This document shows, piece by piece, positions 10,271 to 45,587 of a DNA stretch of 64,000 nucleotides. The position numbers and the translations under genes were made by a program. The notes under the pieces were generated by a model. It was not told where the DNA came from, made no database searches, and saw only the letters and a list, made by a program, of their open reading frames with translations. Within the stretch, counting starts at the first letter, position 1. Every line of letters starts with the position of its first letter. Source of the stretch: Trichobilharzia szidati (Eukaryota; Platyhelminthes; Trematoda; Strigeidida; Schistosomatidae); contig OX235273.1 of the NCBI GenBank assembly GCA_944472155.2, forward strand, positions 7,103,204 through 7,167,203. The letters run 5' to 3'.

Positions 10271-10551
10271 CCACCTTATTTTCCTGCTTATATTATTCAT
10301 AAATTATAAATACATTGTGAGTAATAATCATCTAGAATACCCTGGATGGATTAATTAGGTAGGTAGGTAAGTAGGTAGAGTAATTGGACAAAGTGCATTC
10401 GCGAGAAATATGACTGTACACACACACACAGACAGACCGACAGACACACACACTGGTGTACCAGACTAGTCAGTTTGTTCTTCTTATGATTGTGATTGAT
10501 GCAGTTGACTCTTCGCCACCTCCTCTATCTTCTTCTTCTTCTGCTTTTTCT

Positions 10552-34102
<23,551 letters not shown>

Positions 34103-34264
34103 CTAAGAAGTGACTATTATTTCTAAACAATTAACATGCATACAACATTATTCAGGACAACGACGTCAGGATCACCATCCATCCAAATGAATTCAAATGA
34201 CTGGTGCGTGAAGGTCAACCTAGGTACAACACCCAATAATATTTGCTTTAGATTAAGTTATGTA

Positions 34265-34739
34265 TTCAATGTCCAACACATCCAATATCCAATATTGCTT
34301 TTACCAGCTAGTATAAACCAATTTGATTTCTTTGTGATCGCCTCTTGATTGTGAGGTAGAGGTTCCTGATCTTCGGTAAACGTCTGCATAGCTCGTCTCG
34401 CCACTCGACTGTCGCAGCTTTGGTTGACTCCAAAAGGAGTAGTGCAGGGATTAACTGTATGTGGTTTGTAGAATGAGGTGTGTTAAGACTATTACTACTG
34501 TGAATGGAGTTGATCCTTTCACCAGTTGGTCCTTCGGTATCGTCGTCAATAGGAAAGAGATAATAATAATAATAGATATAATTAGTGAAGGTATTCAGTT
34601 TAGCAGACAGAGAAGGAATAAGAAAACGTAACAACAGTCAGTCAACCGGTATGTATGAACATATATACCAGTAATAATGATAATAATAATAGGTGTAGTT
34701 AAAGCTGTCAGGAGAGTAAGACGGAAGAGAATGTAAAGA
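34265..34739 (-). repeat. Inverted-duplication segment X (minus copy)
   Basis: Mirror of 42593-42692 joined to 45588-45885. Contains a 108-codon minus frame (34308-34634) with GPTGERINSIHSSNSLN, LIPALLLLESTKAATVEWRD and IRNLYLTIKRR. It may be a PLE N-terminal ORF; not certain. Confidence 0.6.
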
Positions 34740-35215
34740 AGTAAAACGACCGGTTTAATTGTCTACCCTTGAATGGCGTATGCGATTTTAAGGGATAGGC
34801 CATTTGGATGCAGTCCTTGTGTCGCTGCATGGTTGTCCAGCCTTCGCTGAGAGGCGTCCACAGACGGTGTCATAGCTATATCTGCCGGTAAGGAATTCCA
34901 GGGACGGCAAACCCGCAGGGAGAAGAAGTGGGAGCGCACCCGGGTCCTTGCCCTCTGGGGTCTTAATGTTGGGACTAGTTGGCCGATTCCTCTGGAAGCG
35001 GCCCGTTGTGGTTTTTCCATGGATTTAGGCAGAACACTTGGTTGACACAGACTGTTATTCCCAGAAATGCATCGCTCTAGTGTCACTGAAGCTTGGGGCC
35101 GTATAAAAGCCTCATTTTGCTGCCTCCTTATGGTTCGAGGTCTGCTTTCGCAGCATCGGATGTGTCCTCCTATTTTCCCCTTGATCTCATACCACCGTTG
35201 AAGTGCTATGGCCAA
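34740..35215 (-). pseudogene. LINE-E 3' end
   Basis: Minus frame open for 150 codons ending HFFSLRVCRPWNSLPADIAM, DNHAATQGLHPNGLSL, the same C-terminus as 41484-42479. The N-terminal two thirds of ORF2 are missing. Confidence 0.8.
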
Positions 35216-35219
35216 CTGC

Positions 35220-36560
35220 CCTGGGGAGCTGAATGTGACAGTTAGCAGCTTTGGAGAGCTAATGAGTGTGAGATGAGCGGGGCGAAGTAGTCAAGAAATG
35301 GAGATGGCTGCAGAATCGCCAAGGGCCATCTGAGACGACAGGTATCTCCACTGCTGTACGTCATGCATGTGTTTTTCACAGGCAGTGCCCGTTTCCAGCT
35401 CCGGAACGCCGTGTACCACCATAGAAGTAGAAGGCAAAAGTTCCGGTGACTCCCTCGCCATTTGTCTGATAGCCCATGGTCTGTGTTCTTATGTTCGAAC
35501 TTCTGTCGATGGCTAGTACCTGAGCCATCAATAGTACCTTTTCGACCTCTTCGGCAGAGTCCAGTGTAACCCGTAATGCGGGTGGCTTACCTTGAGGTGT
35601 GTGAACAGCCTGCACACTTTCGCTGAACTAATGTTCAGACCTAATTTATTGCACAGGTTGGACCACTGTTCCTGATCAAGCAGGGCTCGCTGTTCAAGCA
35701 AGCTGTCCTTGCTCACAGGTACGTTAAAGATGATGAGAGAATTAGACCGATTAACCTCAGACTTATGTTTGGCCTTTGGCTTCTTGTATTCCTTCGCAGC
35801 ATCGGCATCTTTAGGCCTCATCAGGTTCTGGCCAGCCTTTGTTGTGTTGCCGAGCTTGCTTGTAGATGCAAGTGGTACTTTTCTAACCCTCTCTTCCCTT
35901 GATTTTGAATCTTTACCTTATGAAAATTGGCATTTTCAGTCAGTAGGACTGGAGTGTCCTTCTTACTGTCTGTGCCACATTTTGGCAGTGTGATGTTAGC
36001 AGGTGGGGAGCTGCATAAGACTTTGTTGGGACACAAGAGCGGCTTGTTGTTTCTGCTATCCGCAGACACGCTCTGTGAGACTATGCTAGGGCGACAAAGT
36101 GGACAGATGTACCAAAACCACGGGCACGGGTTATTTCGGCACAACGGCAGTGCACCCGCCGTTTGCAATAATTGCATTCAAACGCTGAGTCAGCTTTAGA
36201 AACTGTGATACTACACGCCTGGCATTCGTCTCCCTTACTTCATGATGGCTTCGAGGTCTTATGACGTCTTGAGCGTTTCCTTTTAGGTTTGCTGTGTTTC
36301 ACACACTGGCTTTCAGTTGATGCAGGTGTAGTATCCTGTCCCTCTAGTATTGCCTGTGCCATTTCAGTACTAGACTGTGGCAATGCAGGCGTAGTTTCAG
36401 GACAGACGAGACTTACACGAGTCTTTAGGACCGGTATGCGGGAAGGGGTTGGTGTCCCTGGGTTTTTGCCTTCTCTGGCTGAAGCCCTTGTGACTACAGA
36501 GTAAGTTGTTTTAGTGCCATTTCTAAGGTTACTTTCGACAGCCATATTAACCATCACTAA
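35220..36560 (-). pseudogene. LINE-E ORF1-like region
   Basis: Upstream on the minus strand of the LINE-E 3' end. Frames show VTRASAREGKNPGTPTPS, HSKPKRKRSRRHKTSKPS (basic, Pro-rich) and MRPKDADAAKEYKKPKAK, SLIIFNVPVSKDSLLEQRAL, typical of CR1-like ORF1 nucleic-acid-binding proteins. Frameshifted. The element looks internally deleted, with ORF1 joined to the 3' end of ORF2. Confidence 0.55.
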
Positions 36561-38027
36561 AACTTATGCTGTATAAGAATAAGAGTGCAACAGTATCTAC
36601 CCACAAGAACAAAAATAAGACTGACAAAGTACAAGACAAGGAAAAGAAAAGGTTTTCGACTTCACCTTGTACTTTCTGGATGATCGGCTTCACAGCAATC
36701 ACGTGGTAGACCAACAAGTCTTGTTTATCTGAACGAGTGAGGAAGATGCTGCTACAAAAATAGCACCTGAAGTTTTGGCAGTAGTTCCAGACAGCTGGAC
36801 TTACCACACAGAGATTCAATATGTGAGTAATGGTTGAATTTAATTCACCGTCTAGGAATATCAGGTTTCCCAAGCGGATAATTCACAAAATAGGTATTTT
36901 CCGGTTAGAGAGGAAAACACACGTCGTATTCAAGGAGCGCGCGCTACATCACATAATAATAGTAATATATATTTCGTATAAACGGGTAAGTTTACATGAA
37001 ATTGAATGCATGCCATTTTTACAGGCATGATCAATTATGTTACGAATTACAATTGTGAATTAGCATACATTATCACTCTTTTTAAAAAGTTCAAATTATT
37101 GAATTATAGTACAAGCAATCGGAACAGATTCTTATAATTGTTAATTTGTAAATCTTTCACGAAGGTCTCCATCGAAGTTGAGCGACAACCCAAACTTCGT
37201 TCCATTTCCTAATGATAGTTATGGCCCATCGATAAACAACATATATTTGAAAGAGTACTGTAACCCCACGTGCTTGAACGCTATATCAGGAAGAGGAGAA
37301 AATCCTGCACAGCTATAAAGTGGTATAAAATGCAATCATGAATAATACATTATTGGAAGTATATTTACAAGAAAAATACAAGAATAAGCTATACAGTACT
37401 TAATATGATAGTGCACATTTGCAATGTATGATGCTAACCATATTGGTCTTACCATGGAAAACTATGACGTTTTCTATGAAAATAAAGTTATTCTCAAACA
37501 TGAGTGTTGTTTTTTATCATCAGAGCAACCGAACTTTATGCGAGAGAAGGGTGTAAATGAGAAAAAGGAAAATAAATAAATAAATTTCAGCTTTATTAAA
37601 GTCCTAGGAAGTTGAGATAAAATAGAGTATAATAGTAATTAGGTAGAAGGATTATCGTGAAGTATATAAGTGACATTTCAGAGAGAAGTGGCTTGAAGGA
37701 TTAGAACTTGTTGGATATGGTGACCTGTAGGATATCTGGTGAACTTGTGTATGGCCCATGGGATAGCATCTTGACAAGAAACTGAGCAGGCTTGTAGATG
37801 TTAGGAGCGAAAGCATTATTTTTTACAAGCTAAATCTGAATAGTCATTATTGTTTTAGTTTTTTAATTTTTTTAAAGTCTAATTTTTTTATACATTCAGT
37901 ATCTTAACTCACGTTTAATTCTCGAGCTGCCAAAATAATGCATGTTGCTGTCCTACAGATCGGAGCGATTCACATTTGTGACCACTGCCAAATCTGCTGA
38001 TCAGCATGCGCCACCCTCCCTCCTTTA
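36561..38027. other. No gene seen
   Basis: A minus frame at 36547-36873 has NFRCYFCSSIFLTRSDK, perhaps the LINE-E leader. From 36900 to 38027 there is AT-rich sequence with no recognised gene or repeat. The 100 bp next to the rRNA fragment are not 18S. Confidence 0.4.
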
Positions 38028-38340
38028 GATCCGTCGCCGACACAAGGCCGACTGCGATCATTAAAATTATCCAGAGTCATCACAGAATTCAACAGAGACA
38101 GCCGAAACTGCCCCCGGTTGGTTCTGTTCTAATAAATGCACCCGTTCCATTGAGGGTCAGGGCATAATTGCATGTATCAGCTCTAGAATTACTACAGTTT
38201 TCCATGTAGCATATATGATCTAAGGAACCATAGCTGATTTAATGAGCCATTCGCGGTTTCACCGTTTTAAGGTATGTACTTAGACATGCATGGCTTAATC
38301 TCTGAGACAAGCATATGACTACTGGCAGGATCAACTAGTT
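38028..38340 (-). rRNA. 18S rRNA, 5' fragment (partial)
   Basis: The reverse complement begins TTGATCCTGCCAGTAGTCAT and runs through GCATGTCTAAGTACATACC, ACCGCGAATGGCTCATTAAA and CTGTAGTAATTCTAGAGCTG to GTCGGCGACGGATC, about 312 bp of universally conserved 18S 5' sequence. It then stops abruptly. Only one sixth of the gene is present, so it is an ectopic rDNA fragment rather than a working locus. Confidence 0.95.
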
Positions 38341-38530
38341 TATTCACACAGTGATACACCCATTGACTGGGTATTGGTTTGCAGGTGAACCAAACACACC
38401 CATCCCTGCCTATTGCATGCAGGATCATCCTGTGGCGCAACCACTCGAGTGCCCTCTTCCTCGGTGGACCGTTCGCACCTTTAGTATATTAACGACAGGT
38501 AAGCATTGTTATGCCGATCGTTGATCGCGT
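38341..38530 (-). other. Probable 5' external transcribed spacer of rDNA
   Basis: Lies immediately upstream of the 18S 5' end in the same orientation and is less AT-rich than its surroundings. Assignment rests on position only. Confidence 0.4.
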
Positions 38531-38607
38531 CAATCAATTATGCACTGCATAGACAAGCCCAATAGAACTCGTCTCGCATACAAGACCAGCCGACTTGACT
38601 TCAAGCT

Positions 38608-38880
38608 TTATTTTTTCCCAAATATTTGTAATTTATCCAACACATACTTGGGTTTTTTTGTTAATGCGAAGACAATATTTCTATATTTCTTAATGTGCTC
38701 CATTGAACGACTAGCTATCCGATTGTACTCACTAACTAACGTCAGAGAGGACAGCAACCATGTAATTTCACTATAAATCGAATTCATGTAATTTAAATAA
38801 TACTTAACCATGCCTGTACAACTGGTGTGTCCTACATAGGTAGGAAATATATATATATGCAAAAGTAGCACGCATAGCAA
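38608..38880 (-). CDS. Unidentified open frame, possible host exon
   Basis: A 90-codon minus frame. The stretch SLTLVSEYNRIASRSMEHIK then KYRNIVFALTKKPKYVLDKL is amphipathic and helix-like. An acceptor-like TTTATAG precedes SEITWLL, and the stop codon overlaps an AATAAA polyadenylation signal at about 38608. I recognise no family. Confidence 0.2.
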   Translation of the reverse strand: MLCVLLLHIYIFPTYVGHTSCTGMVKYYLNYMNSIYSEITWLLSSLTLVSEYNRIASRSMEHIKKYRNIVFALTKKPKYVLDKLQIFGKK

Positions 38881-39269
38881 CGCTATAGTGACAATAGGCC
38901 CCTATAAACGAAGCCTGCAGCCACCAAATTCAATGAAATTGTTATCCCTGCCAACCAATTTAGCATGCAAATAGCTTCTATACGTCTACCAAGACTATAG
39001 AAAACCATACACAGTCATACAAGTGAGCAATGAGAGCTGGTCAACTCATGCTTATATCGCATACATAGCTTATGCTGTGTTTACTATAGGATTTTAAGGG
39101 TTTTAAGCTGACAGCCTAGCAAGGGCGCTGTAAGGCCTAGACAAGCTCAGAACCCTATGGTCATAGATACCAAAATGCGTTTCACGCATTCCTCTATCGA
39201 ATGGATTCAGAATTTTTGTCAATGATAGAAGGCTTCAAGTCTCTTAAAATAAGAAACTGTGCGTATATA
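38881..39269. other. No gene seen
   Basis: Unclassified sequence between the rDNA fragment and LINE-E. Confidence 0.4.
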
Positions 39270-39277
39270 TTCCCTTC

Positions 39278-39883
39278 TTGAACCAGTCTATCAAAAGCAT
39301 GCATACCGCTTCTGGCGGTCAGTCGCATGAGTTTGGACTCCCAGACTCCATATGGTGTCATTTCACCGTAGGCCACACCAAACATTTACTTGGTGGCATC
39401 TACCGATCTCCCACCTGTGGGGCAGAGCACAATCAGCTACTGCTCAGCACTATCACAGGGATACGAGACTTGGGCTATGACCAAATCACCATAGCTGGAA
39501 ATTTCAATGCCACATCACTGAACCTTGGCTCTGGGTATGCTAAGGGAAAATTCGGCCGAAATCTACTGCAAACTACTCGGAACACAGGACTGACTGAGAA
39601 CGTTGGAGACGACACTAGGTGGGGCCCTAGTGGAAAGTCTTCAAAACTAGACCACATTCTAACTAGTGACCAACTACTCGTCGAATAGGTCCAGATCATG
39701 ACTCCTCCAGGAAGTAGTGACCATGCAGTCATAGGTTTCGACCTCGTTCTCCGTGAGCATTTGCAGTGGAACGTTACGCAACCATGTCTGTGTTACAGCA
39801 AGGCTGATTATGCTGAAATGCGGAGGCTATTGTCCGACGCAGACTGGCCCTTAGCATGGGATGAGCTGTCTATGGATGGATGA
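39278..39883 (+). pseudogene. LINE-E endonuclease domain, partial
   Basis: LPDSIWCHFTVGHTKHLLGG, IYRSPTCG, ITIAGNFNAT (GDFNA expected; Asp changed to Asn), SSKLDHILTS, then after one stop PPGSSDHAVIGFDLVL (catalytic SDH). The N-terminal third is missing, and a TAG interrupts at about 39686. Confidence 0.75.
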
Positions 39884-39928
39884 ACACTGGGAAGCGGTAA
39901 AAAAGATTATTCATACAGTAATCTCGGA

Positions 39929-40495
39929 GGAACGGACGAGGATGTCAAATCGAGAATCGAGAAGGCGAGAAACACATTCATCAACCTGAAACCAATCTGG
40001 AAATCTTCGTCACTCACCATCAACAACAAAATTCGGATTTTCAATACAAACGTGAAGTCAATTTTGCTTTACGGATCAGAAACTTGGCGAGTCACCAAGA
40101 ATATTTTCAACAGGTTGCAGACCTTTATCAACAACTGTCTTCGCTCCATACTGAAGATTAGATGGCCAGGAAGAATCACAAACAAGAAGCTATGGGAACA
40201 AACGAAACAGGAACCAATCGCCCAACAAATATGCAGGAGGAAGTGGAGATGGATTGGACACTCGCTGAGGAGGACGTTGAGTGACATCGCGCGTCAAGCC
40301 CTCGAGTGGAACCCGAAAGGGAAGCGGCGAGTGGGACGTCCAAGGGTGACATGGAGGAGATCGTGTGAGGAGGAGATGAAACAGTATGGAATAACATGGA
40401 CGCAAGTGAAAAGTACAGCACAAGACAGAAGCAAGTGGAGACGTGCAGTTGAAGCTCTATGTTCCACTAGGAACCCGAGGGAACAATAATAATAA
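39929..40495 (+). mobile_element. RTE-1, 5'-truncated insertion with 10-bp target duplication
   Basis: TAATCTCGGA at 39919-39928 and 40496-40505 flanks the insert. The frame 40052-40489 is open: SILLYGSETWRVTKN, QTFINNCLRSILKIRWPGRI, CRRKWRWIGHSLRRTL, EWNPKGKRRVGRPRVTWRR, STRNPREQ. This is the best-preserved RTE-1 C-terminus in the window, so probably a young copy. Confidence 0.9.
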
Positions 40496-40505
40496 TAATC
40501 TCGGA

Positions 40506-42479
40506 TACCGTCCCTTTAGTCACAACACAGCCCAAAAGAAAGTCATCATGGTTAAAGAAAGGCACGCAGCGTATTCTGCAAGCAAAGCGGAAGGCTTGGT
40601 TTACGTGGCGCGTATCTAAGAGCCAGATCGACCATAATGCATACCTGGAACTCAGGAACCGCTGCAATGCAAGAGTCAGGAGGGACAGGAGGTCATTCCA
40701 GGCTAACCTTGCTAAAAAACTCGTGGCAAACCCCAAGAACTTGTACCGATTCATGTCGGAAAGGAAACCAACCAACCAGGGGGCATGCACCTTAGTAGGC
40801 CAAAACGGTCAATATCTCATTAGTCTGGAGATGGCTGAAACATTTAATTTAGCCTTCGCCAAACAGCTAAACAGCAATGTGGGTATTACCGTTACGGACC
40901 AAAATGGTGGCATCACTATTTCACAGGAGGAAGACCAAATAGCCACCCCCAAATAAACCCTGCAATAGCACTAAGAAAGCTGCAGCGAATCATGCCTGGG
41001 AAGTTCCCAGGTTGTGACGACATCAGGCCATCTGTTCTGAAACACTGTGCCGAAGCACTCTGTAGACTCTTATGCGACTTGTTCCAACACCCCTTGGAAT
41101 CGGGGAAACTGCCAAAGGAATGGAGAAGAAGCATCCTTTCTCCGATCTTCAAGGGTGGGGAAAGGCAAAATCCCACTATTTATAGACCAGTAGCTCTACT
41201 CCCAGTGGTATCAAAAGTACTGGAAAGTATTATTGATGATCACATCAGGGAATATCTCGATAGGTCTAAAATACTCCATGAAGCTCAACACGGTTTCAGG
41301 AAAGGGAGATCCTGCGTCACTAACTTGTTATCAGCTTGGGACGACTGGACATCATGCTGGGATATGAATGTTCCAGTCCATGTGATCTTTCTAGACTTTG
41401 AGAAGGCATTTGACACTGTTCACCATGACCTTCTCCTACACAAAATAAGCTAGGTAGGTTTAGGTAAACCACTTCTGTCATGGTTGAAGGACTACCTAAC
41501 TGAAAGGCAATTTTGCACCAAGGTCAATCGAGTCCGATCATCTTGGCACAGCTCGTCATTAGGAGTGTCGCAGGGTTCTATCCTGAGACCACTGATGTTC
41601 TTGATTTTTATCATTGATCTACCATGCTGTCTAAGCTGCCCGAATCTTCTATACGCTGATGACGTGAAGATATGGAGGGCGATAAAGTGCCCGGAGGACT
41701 CAGATAGACTGCAGGCAGATCTAAGGCTTCTGGAAGACTGGGCGGTGGCCAGCGGCATGACTTTCAACCTGAAAAAGTGCAAAGTAGTGAAGTTACGCAC
41801 CTGTAGACTGCAGAATGCAAGTTACACCCTGTGCAATGAAAGCTTGTCCTGCACAACGTCGGAACGTGACTTAGGTCTAGTTCTAACGGAGAAAATGGAC
41901 ACAAGCGTAAATAACACGGGGGATGTAGCGAGGGCATATGCGGTCATACACTTTACACATAGGCAATTAGGTGCACTCACTCCTGAGCTCTTTCTAAGTT
42001 TGTCTAAAACATACGTCAGACCGCACCTTGAAGTGCATTATACCATTGCATCCCCACCGCTTAGAAGAGACGCCAACGTCTTGGAAAGAGTCCAACGACG
42101 GGCAACAAAAGGAGTGGTTGGTCTCCGAAATAAACCATATGATGAAAGGCTGAAAAAATTAGGCCTATTCACACTTAGTTACTGTCGCCTTAGGGGGGAT
42201 TTAATTACTGCCTGTAAAATAACAAATGATCAGAATCACCCAAACAGAGGTGTTCTGCCAGTGAATAGGTATAGGCTCCCTCGTGGAAATCCTAGAAGGA
42301 TAGCTCATCAGAGGGCAAGGACCCGGGTGCGCTCCCACTTCTTCTCCCTGCGGGTTTGCCGTCCCTGGAATTCCTTACCGGCAGATATAGCTATGGCACC
42401 GTCTGTGGACGCCTCTCAGCGAAGGCTGGACAACCATGCAGCGACACAAGGACTGCATCCAAATGGCCTATCCCCTTAA
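40506..42479 (+). pseudogene. LINE-E reverse transcriptase and C-terminus
   Basis: Motifs in order: FPGCDDIRPSVLKHCAEAL, RPVALLPVVSKVLESIIDDH, HGFRKGRSCVTNLLSAWDDW, IFLDFEKAFDTVHHDLLL (motif A intact), SLGVSQGSILRPLMFLIFII (motif B, G changed to R in QGSILGP), LLYADDVKIW (motif C YADD intact), then GMTFNLKKCKVVKL, a C-terminal VERVQRRATKGV-type domain and PWNSLPADIAM. Lesions: TAA at about 40954, TAG at about 41452. Few for this window. Confidence 0.85.
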
Positions 42480-42692
42480 AATCGCATACGCCATTCAAGG
42501 GTAGACAATTAAACTGGTCGTTTTACTTCTTTACATTCTCTTCCGTCTTACTCTCCTGACAGCTTTAACTACACCTATTATTATTATCATTATTACTGGT
42601 ATATATGTTCATACATACCGGTTGACTGACTGTTGTTACGTTTTCTTATTCCTTCTCTGTCTGCTAAACTGAATACCTTCACTAATTATATC

Positions 42693-45587
42693 TATCGCCG
42701 AAAAAAGTAAATCTTTGCTGAACGCCTTTTCTTTTCTATGACAGAATGGGAATTTTCAAATTACTGAAACGTTGCAAGGACCCAGTGACGGTGAAGGAGC
42801 TGGACCGTTTCTTGCGTTACTCCGTCAAGCTTGCAGTAGCGAAGGCAGTGATTCGGTTCTTGAGAAAATGTTTAGATCGGCACGAATATCTAAAGATGTT
42901 CTGAAAGTCCCTCAGACGAAACCACATCCATCCGAATACCAGAACGCTCAGGCGACACACACTGGACAACATTGACTCCATCCAATCACGTGTCCCTGAA
43001 CTAGAACGAAATGTTGACTTTCGAGCTCACGCAGTCCACGATTTAGAACAAGAACTACGCCAATCGTTCGAAGAATATGTCGAAGAAGTTGCACAGAAAC
43101 AATGTGAGAATGTCAAGTCAAACCTTATTAAAAGCCTGAAGCCGACGAGCGACCCTGAACGTCCATTCCCAAGCAGTCCAGAAAAATACGTATTTAACCT
43201 CTCAAACATTGAGCTGTCAGAACTTCAACTAGAAGCACTGTCCCTCGGTCCAAAGTTCTGCACAAAACCATCAAAAATCCAAAAACTTCAAACCCATGTT
43301 CAGTTCGAAAACTTGATAAACCAAACATATGATCTATCACCAACTTCCGAAGAGAACCTGCAACAGTTCAGGTCGGTAGTCCTCGACAGCTGCCATAAAT
43401 TTATGAATACCAAACCAAATGGAAAGTCAATACTGACCAAAAAACACTATAAAGAGCTCAAGGAATTAATAAACAACAAAGAGATTATTCTGTTACACCC
43501 GGATAAAGGTGGGGGAATCGTAGTCATGAATCGTGAAGACTATGTAAGTAAAGTGCTGACCATCCTATCCGACGAATCTAAATTCATAAAACCAGGCAAC
43601 GAAAAGAACATGACGGAACAAACTGAACAAAAACTAACGAACCTCCTCCGAAAACTAAAGACTGAATCATTCATCGATCTTGAAACCTTCGAATCGTTGA
43701 AACCGTCGGGCTCAAATATACCCCGGCTATATGGACTACCAAAAGTGCACAAGAAAAACGTACCTCTTCGACCCATTTTCGATATGACTAATTCACCTTA
43801 TCACAGTACCGCACAATGGCTAGTAGACATACTAGAACCAGTCAGAAAGCAAATCTCCCGCCACTCACTCCAAGACTCCTTCGATTTTGTCAATTCCATT
43901 GAAAACGTCAGCGTTTCCAATCAAACCATTTTCTCACTAGATGTGGTATCACTCTTTACAAACGTCGCACTAACCGAAACAATATGCTTTATATGTGAAT
44001 ATATTGATTCAAAGGAGATGAACATTGGTATACCCACGGACTATTCGAAAGAACTCCTATCAAGATGTACTCTAAACGTCCAATTCACTTTCAATAATGA
44101 AATATATAGACAAAAAGATGGTATAGCTATGGGCTCACCACTCGGCTCACTGCTTGCGGACATTCTCATGTCGAAACTAGAAAATACACACCTAAAGAAG
44201 ACAATAGATAACTTCGGGTTCTACAAGAGATACGTGGACGATACTTTTATTATCACCAATAATGAGGAAAATTTGGAGAACATATTGGACTTCTTCAGCA
44301 GTTGCCATCCAGCAATCCAGTTCACACTAGAGAAGGAGTCCAACGCAACAATATCTTTTCTGGACGTGCAACTAGCAAGATGCGAACAAGATGGGACACT
44401 CAAAAGATCCATTCACAGAAAACCGACATGGAATGGACAACTCATCAGCTTTCACAGTTGGGTGCCTCTATATACAAAACGAAATCTAATCCGCTCACTG
44501 ACTCACAGAATCCACAACATTTGCTGTCCGGAAACCATAGAAGAGGAGCTGAAGACCCTGAAAAGAATCCTCCTTGAAAACCGTTACCCGGAACGTTTCA
44601 TCACAAAAGCCATGAAGCCCAAAACACAAAAACCGTCCATGCTTACTGCTCCCAAGAAACTTCTCTATTTGAATCTGCAATTTAACGGAGATTCTTCAGC
44701 AGAAGTACTGAGAAACCGCCTGTGCCGTTCACTGAAGAGAACCTTCTTCGCAGCTTAACTCAGACTAACTTTCTCTACGAAATCAATGATTCGCACGAAC
44801 GTGAAAGATAAGCTTCCACTGGGGGCCTCATCAATGTGGAGCTAGGTATGCCGGCCGTACCCAGCGTTTGCTATCCAAACGAATCAGCGAACACTTACCT
44901 TCATGGTTTTATAAAGGAGAAAGAAGATCTCCCCGCCGCAGCTCTATCCTAGAACACTTGATCGAATCCGGATACCAAGCAAACCCACAAAACATCTTCC
45001 CAGTTATCTACACAATACGTGGGAATCTTGCCAAAAGAGTACGAATTAAACTTCTTCAAACTGCAGAAGCAATTATAATTCACATATTAAATCCTGAACT
45101 CTGCATACAAAAGAAGTTTGTTCAGTCACTAAATCTACAATGGTCCTGATCTATCTCAACACCAAATACGTAATTTTGTCTTACCTCTTACTTCTTTGTT
45201 TGTCTGTTTCTTAATTGCATTATTTTCTACCCCTACCCTCTATTAAATCTCCACCCTCATGACGACTGTTGCTAACTTCATTTTCGTTTATTTTTAAGTG
45301 AATTCTACTCAGCTTATCAACTCAACTCTCATTCATTTTTCATTGAACCCTATCAGTTAGATTACGTCACCCAACCTACTTTTGTAACTTTATTTTAGTT
45401 TCTAACCGATTAACGCCTTCTAAATTATGTAATTTGTTGTCAAAAATTAACAATTGCATTAACACACTTTTGGAAATATTCCTTTTGTTGCCAAGAAAAA
45501 TTACTATAAATTTGCGGTTTGTACAGCTTGAGAATGATATCGCCGAAAAGAGTAACTCTTTGCTGAACGCCTTTTCTTTTCTATTAT
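42693..45587 (+). mobile_element. PLE-a, near full-length copy with short terminal repeats
   Basis: The 45-bp terminal unit CGCCGAAAAAAGTAAATCTT...TTTTCTTTTCTAT (42697) recurs as CGCCGAAAAGAGTAACTCTT...TTTTCTTTTCTAT (45541). Between them is a 2.4-kb ORF with an RT and GIY-YIG. It splits segment X, whose uninterrupted version is at 34265-34739, so the insertion is younger than that inverted duplication. Confidence 0.8.
42747..45149 (+). pseudogene. PLE-a polyprotein (RT + GIY-YIG), three lesions
   Basis: Starts MGIFKLLKRCKDPVTVKELD. A TGA at 42902-42904 is followed by about 617 open codons: HPDKGGGIVVMNREDY, LPKVHKKNVPLRPIFDMTNS, FSLDVVSLFTNV (motif A), DGIAMGSPLGSLLADILM (motif B), KRYVDDTFII (motif C), HRKPTWNGQL, LKRTFFAA then TAA at 44756. 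A deletion near 44837 removes the CxYxFxC half of GIY-YIG, leaving CGARYAGRTQRLLSKRISEH and a tail ending SLNLQW. Intact relatives encode a self-mobilising RT with nuclease. Confidence 0.85.

Larger units (their letters stand above)
39270..42592 (+). mobile_element. LINE-E (CR1/Jockey-like non-LTR retrotransposon), nearly complete ORF2, with RTE-1 inside
   Basis: 5'-truncated within the endonuclease; continues through RT to the conserved C-terminus, then a 3' UTR ending CCTATTATTATTATCATTAT. A 567-bp RTE-1 fragment sits at 39929-40495 between copies of TAATCTCGGA. Removing it restores the frame (HTVISDTVPLVTTQP). Confidence 0.85.
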
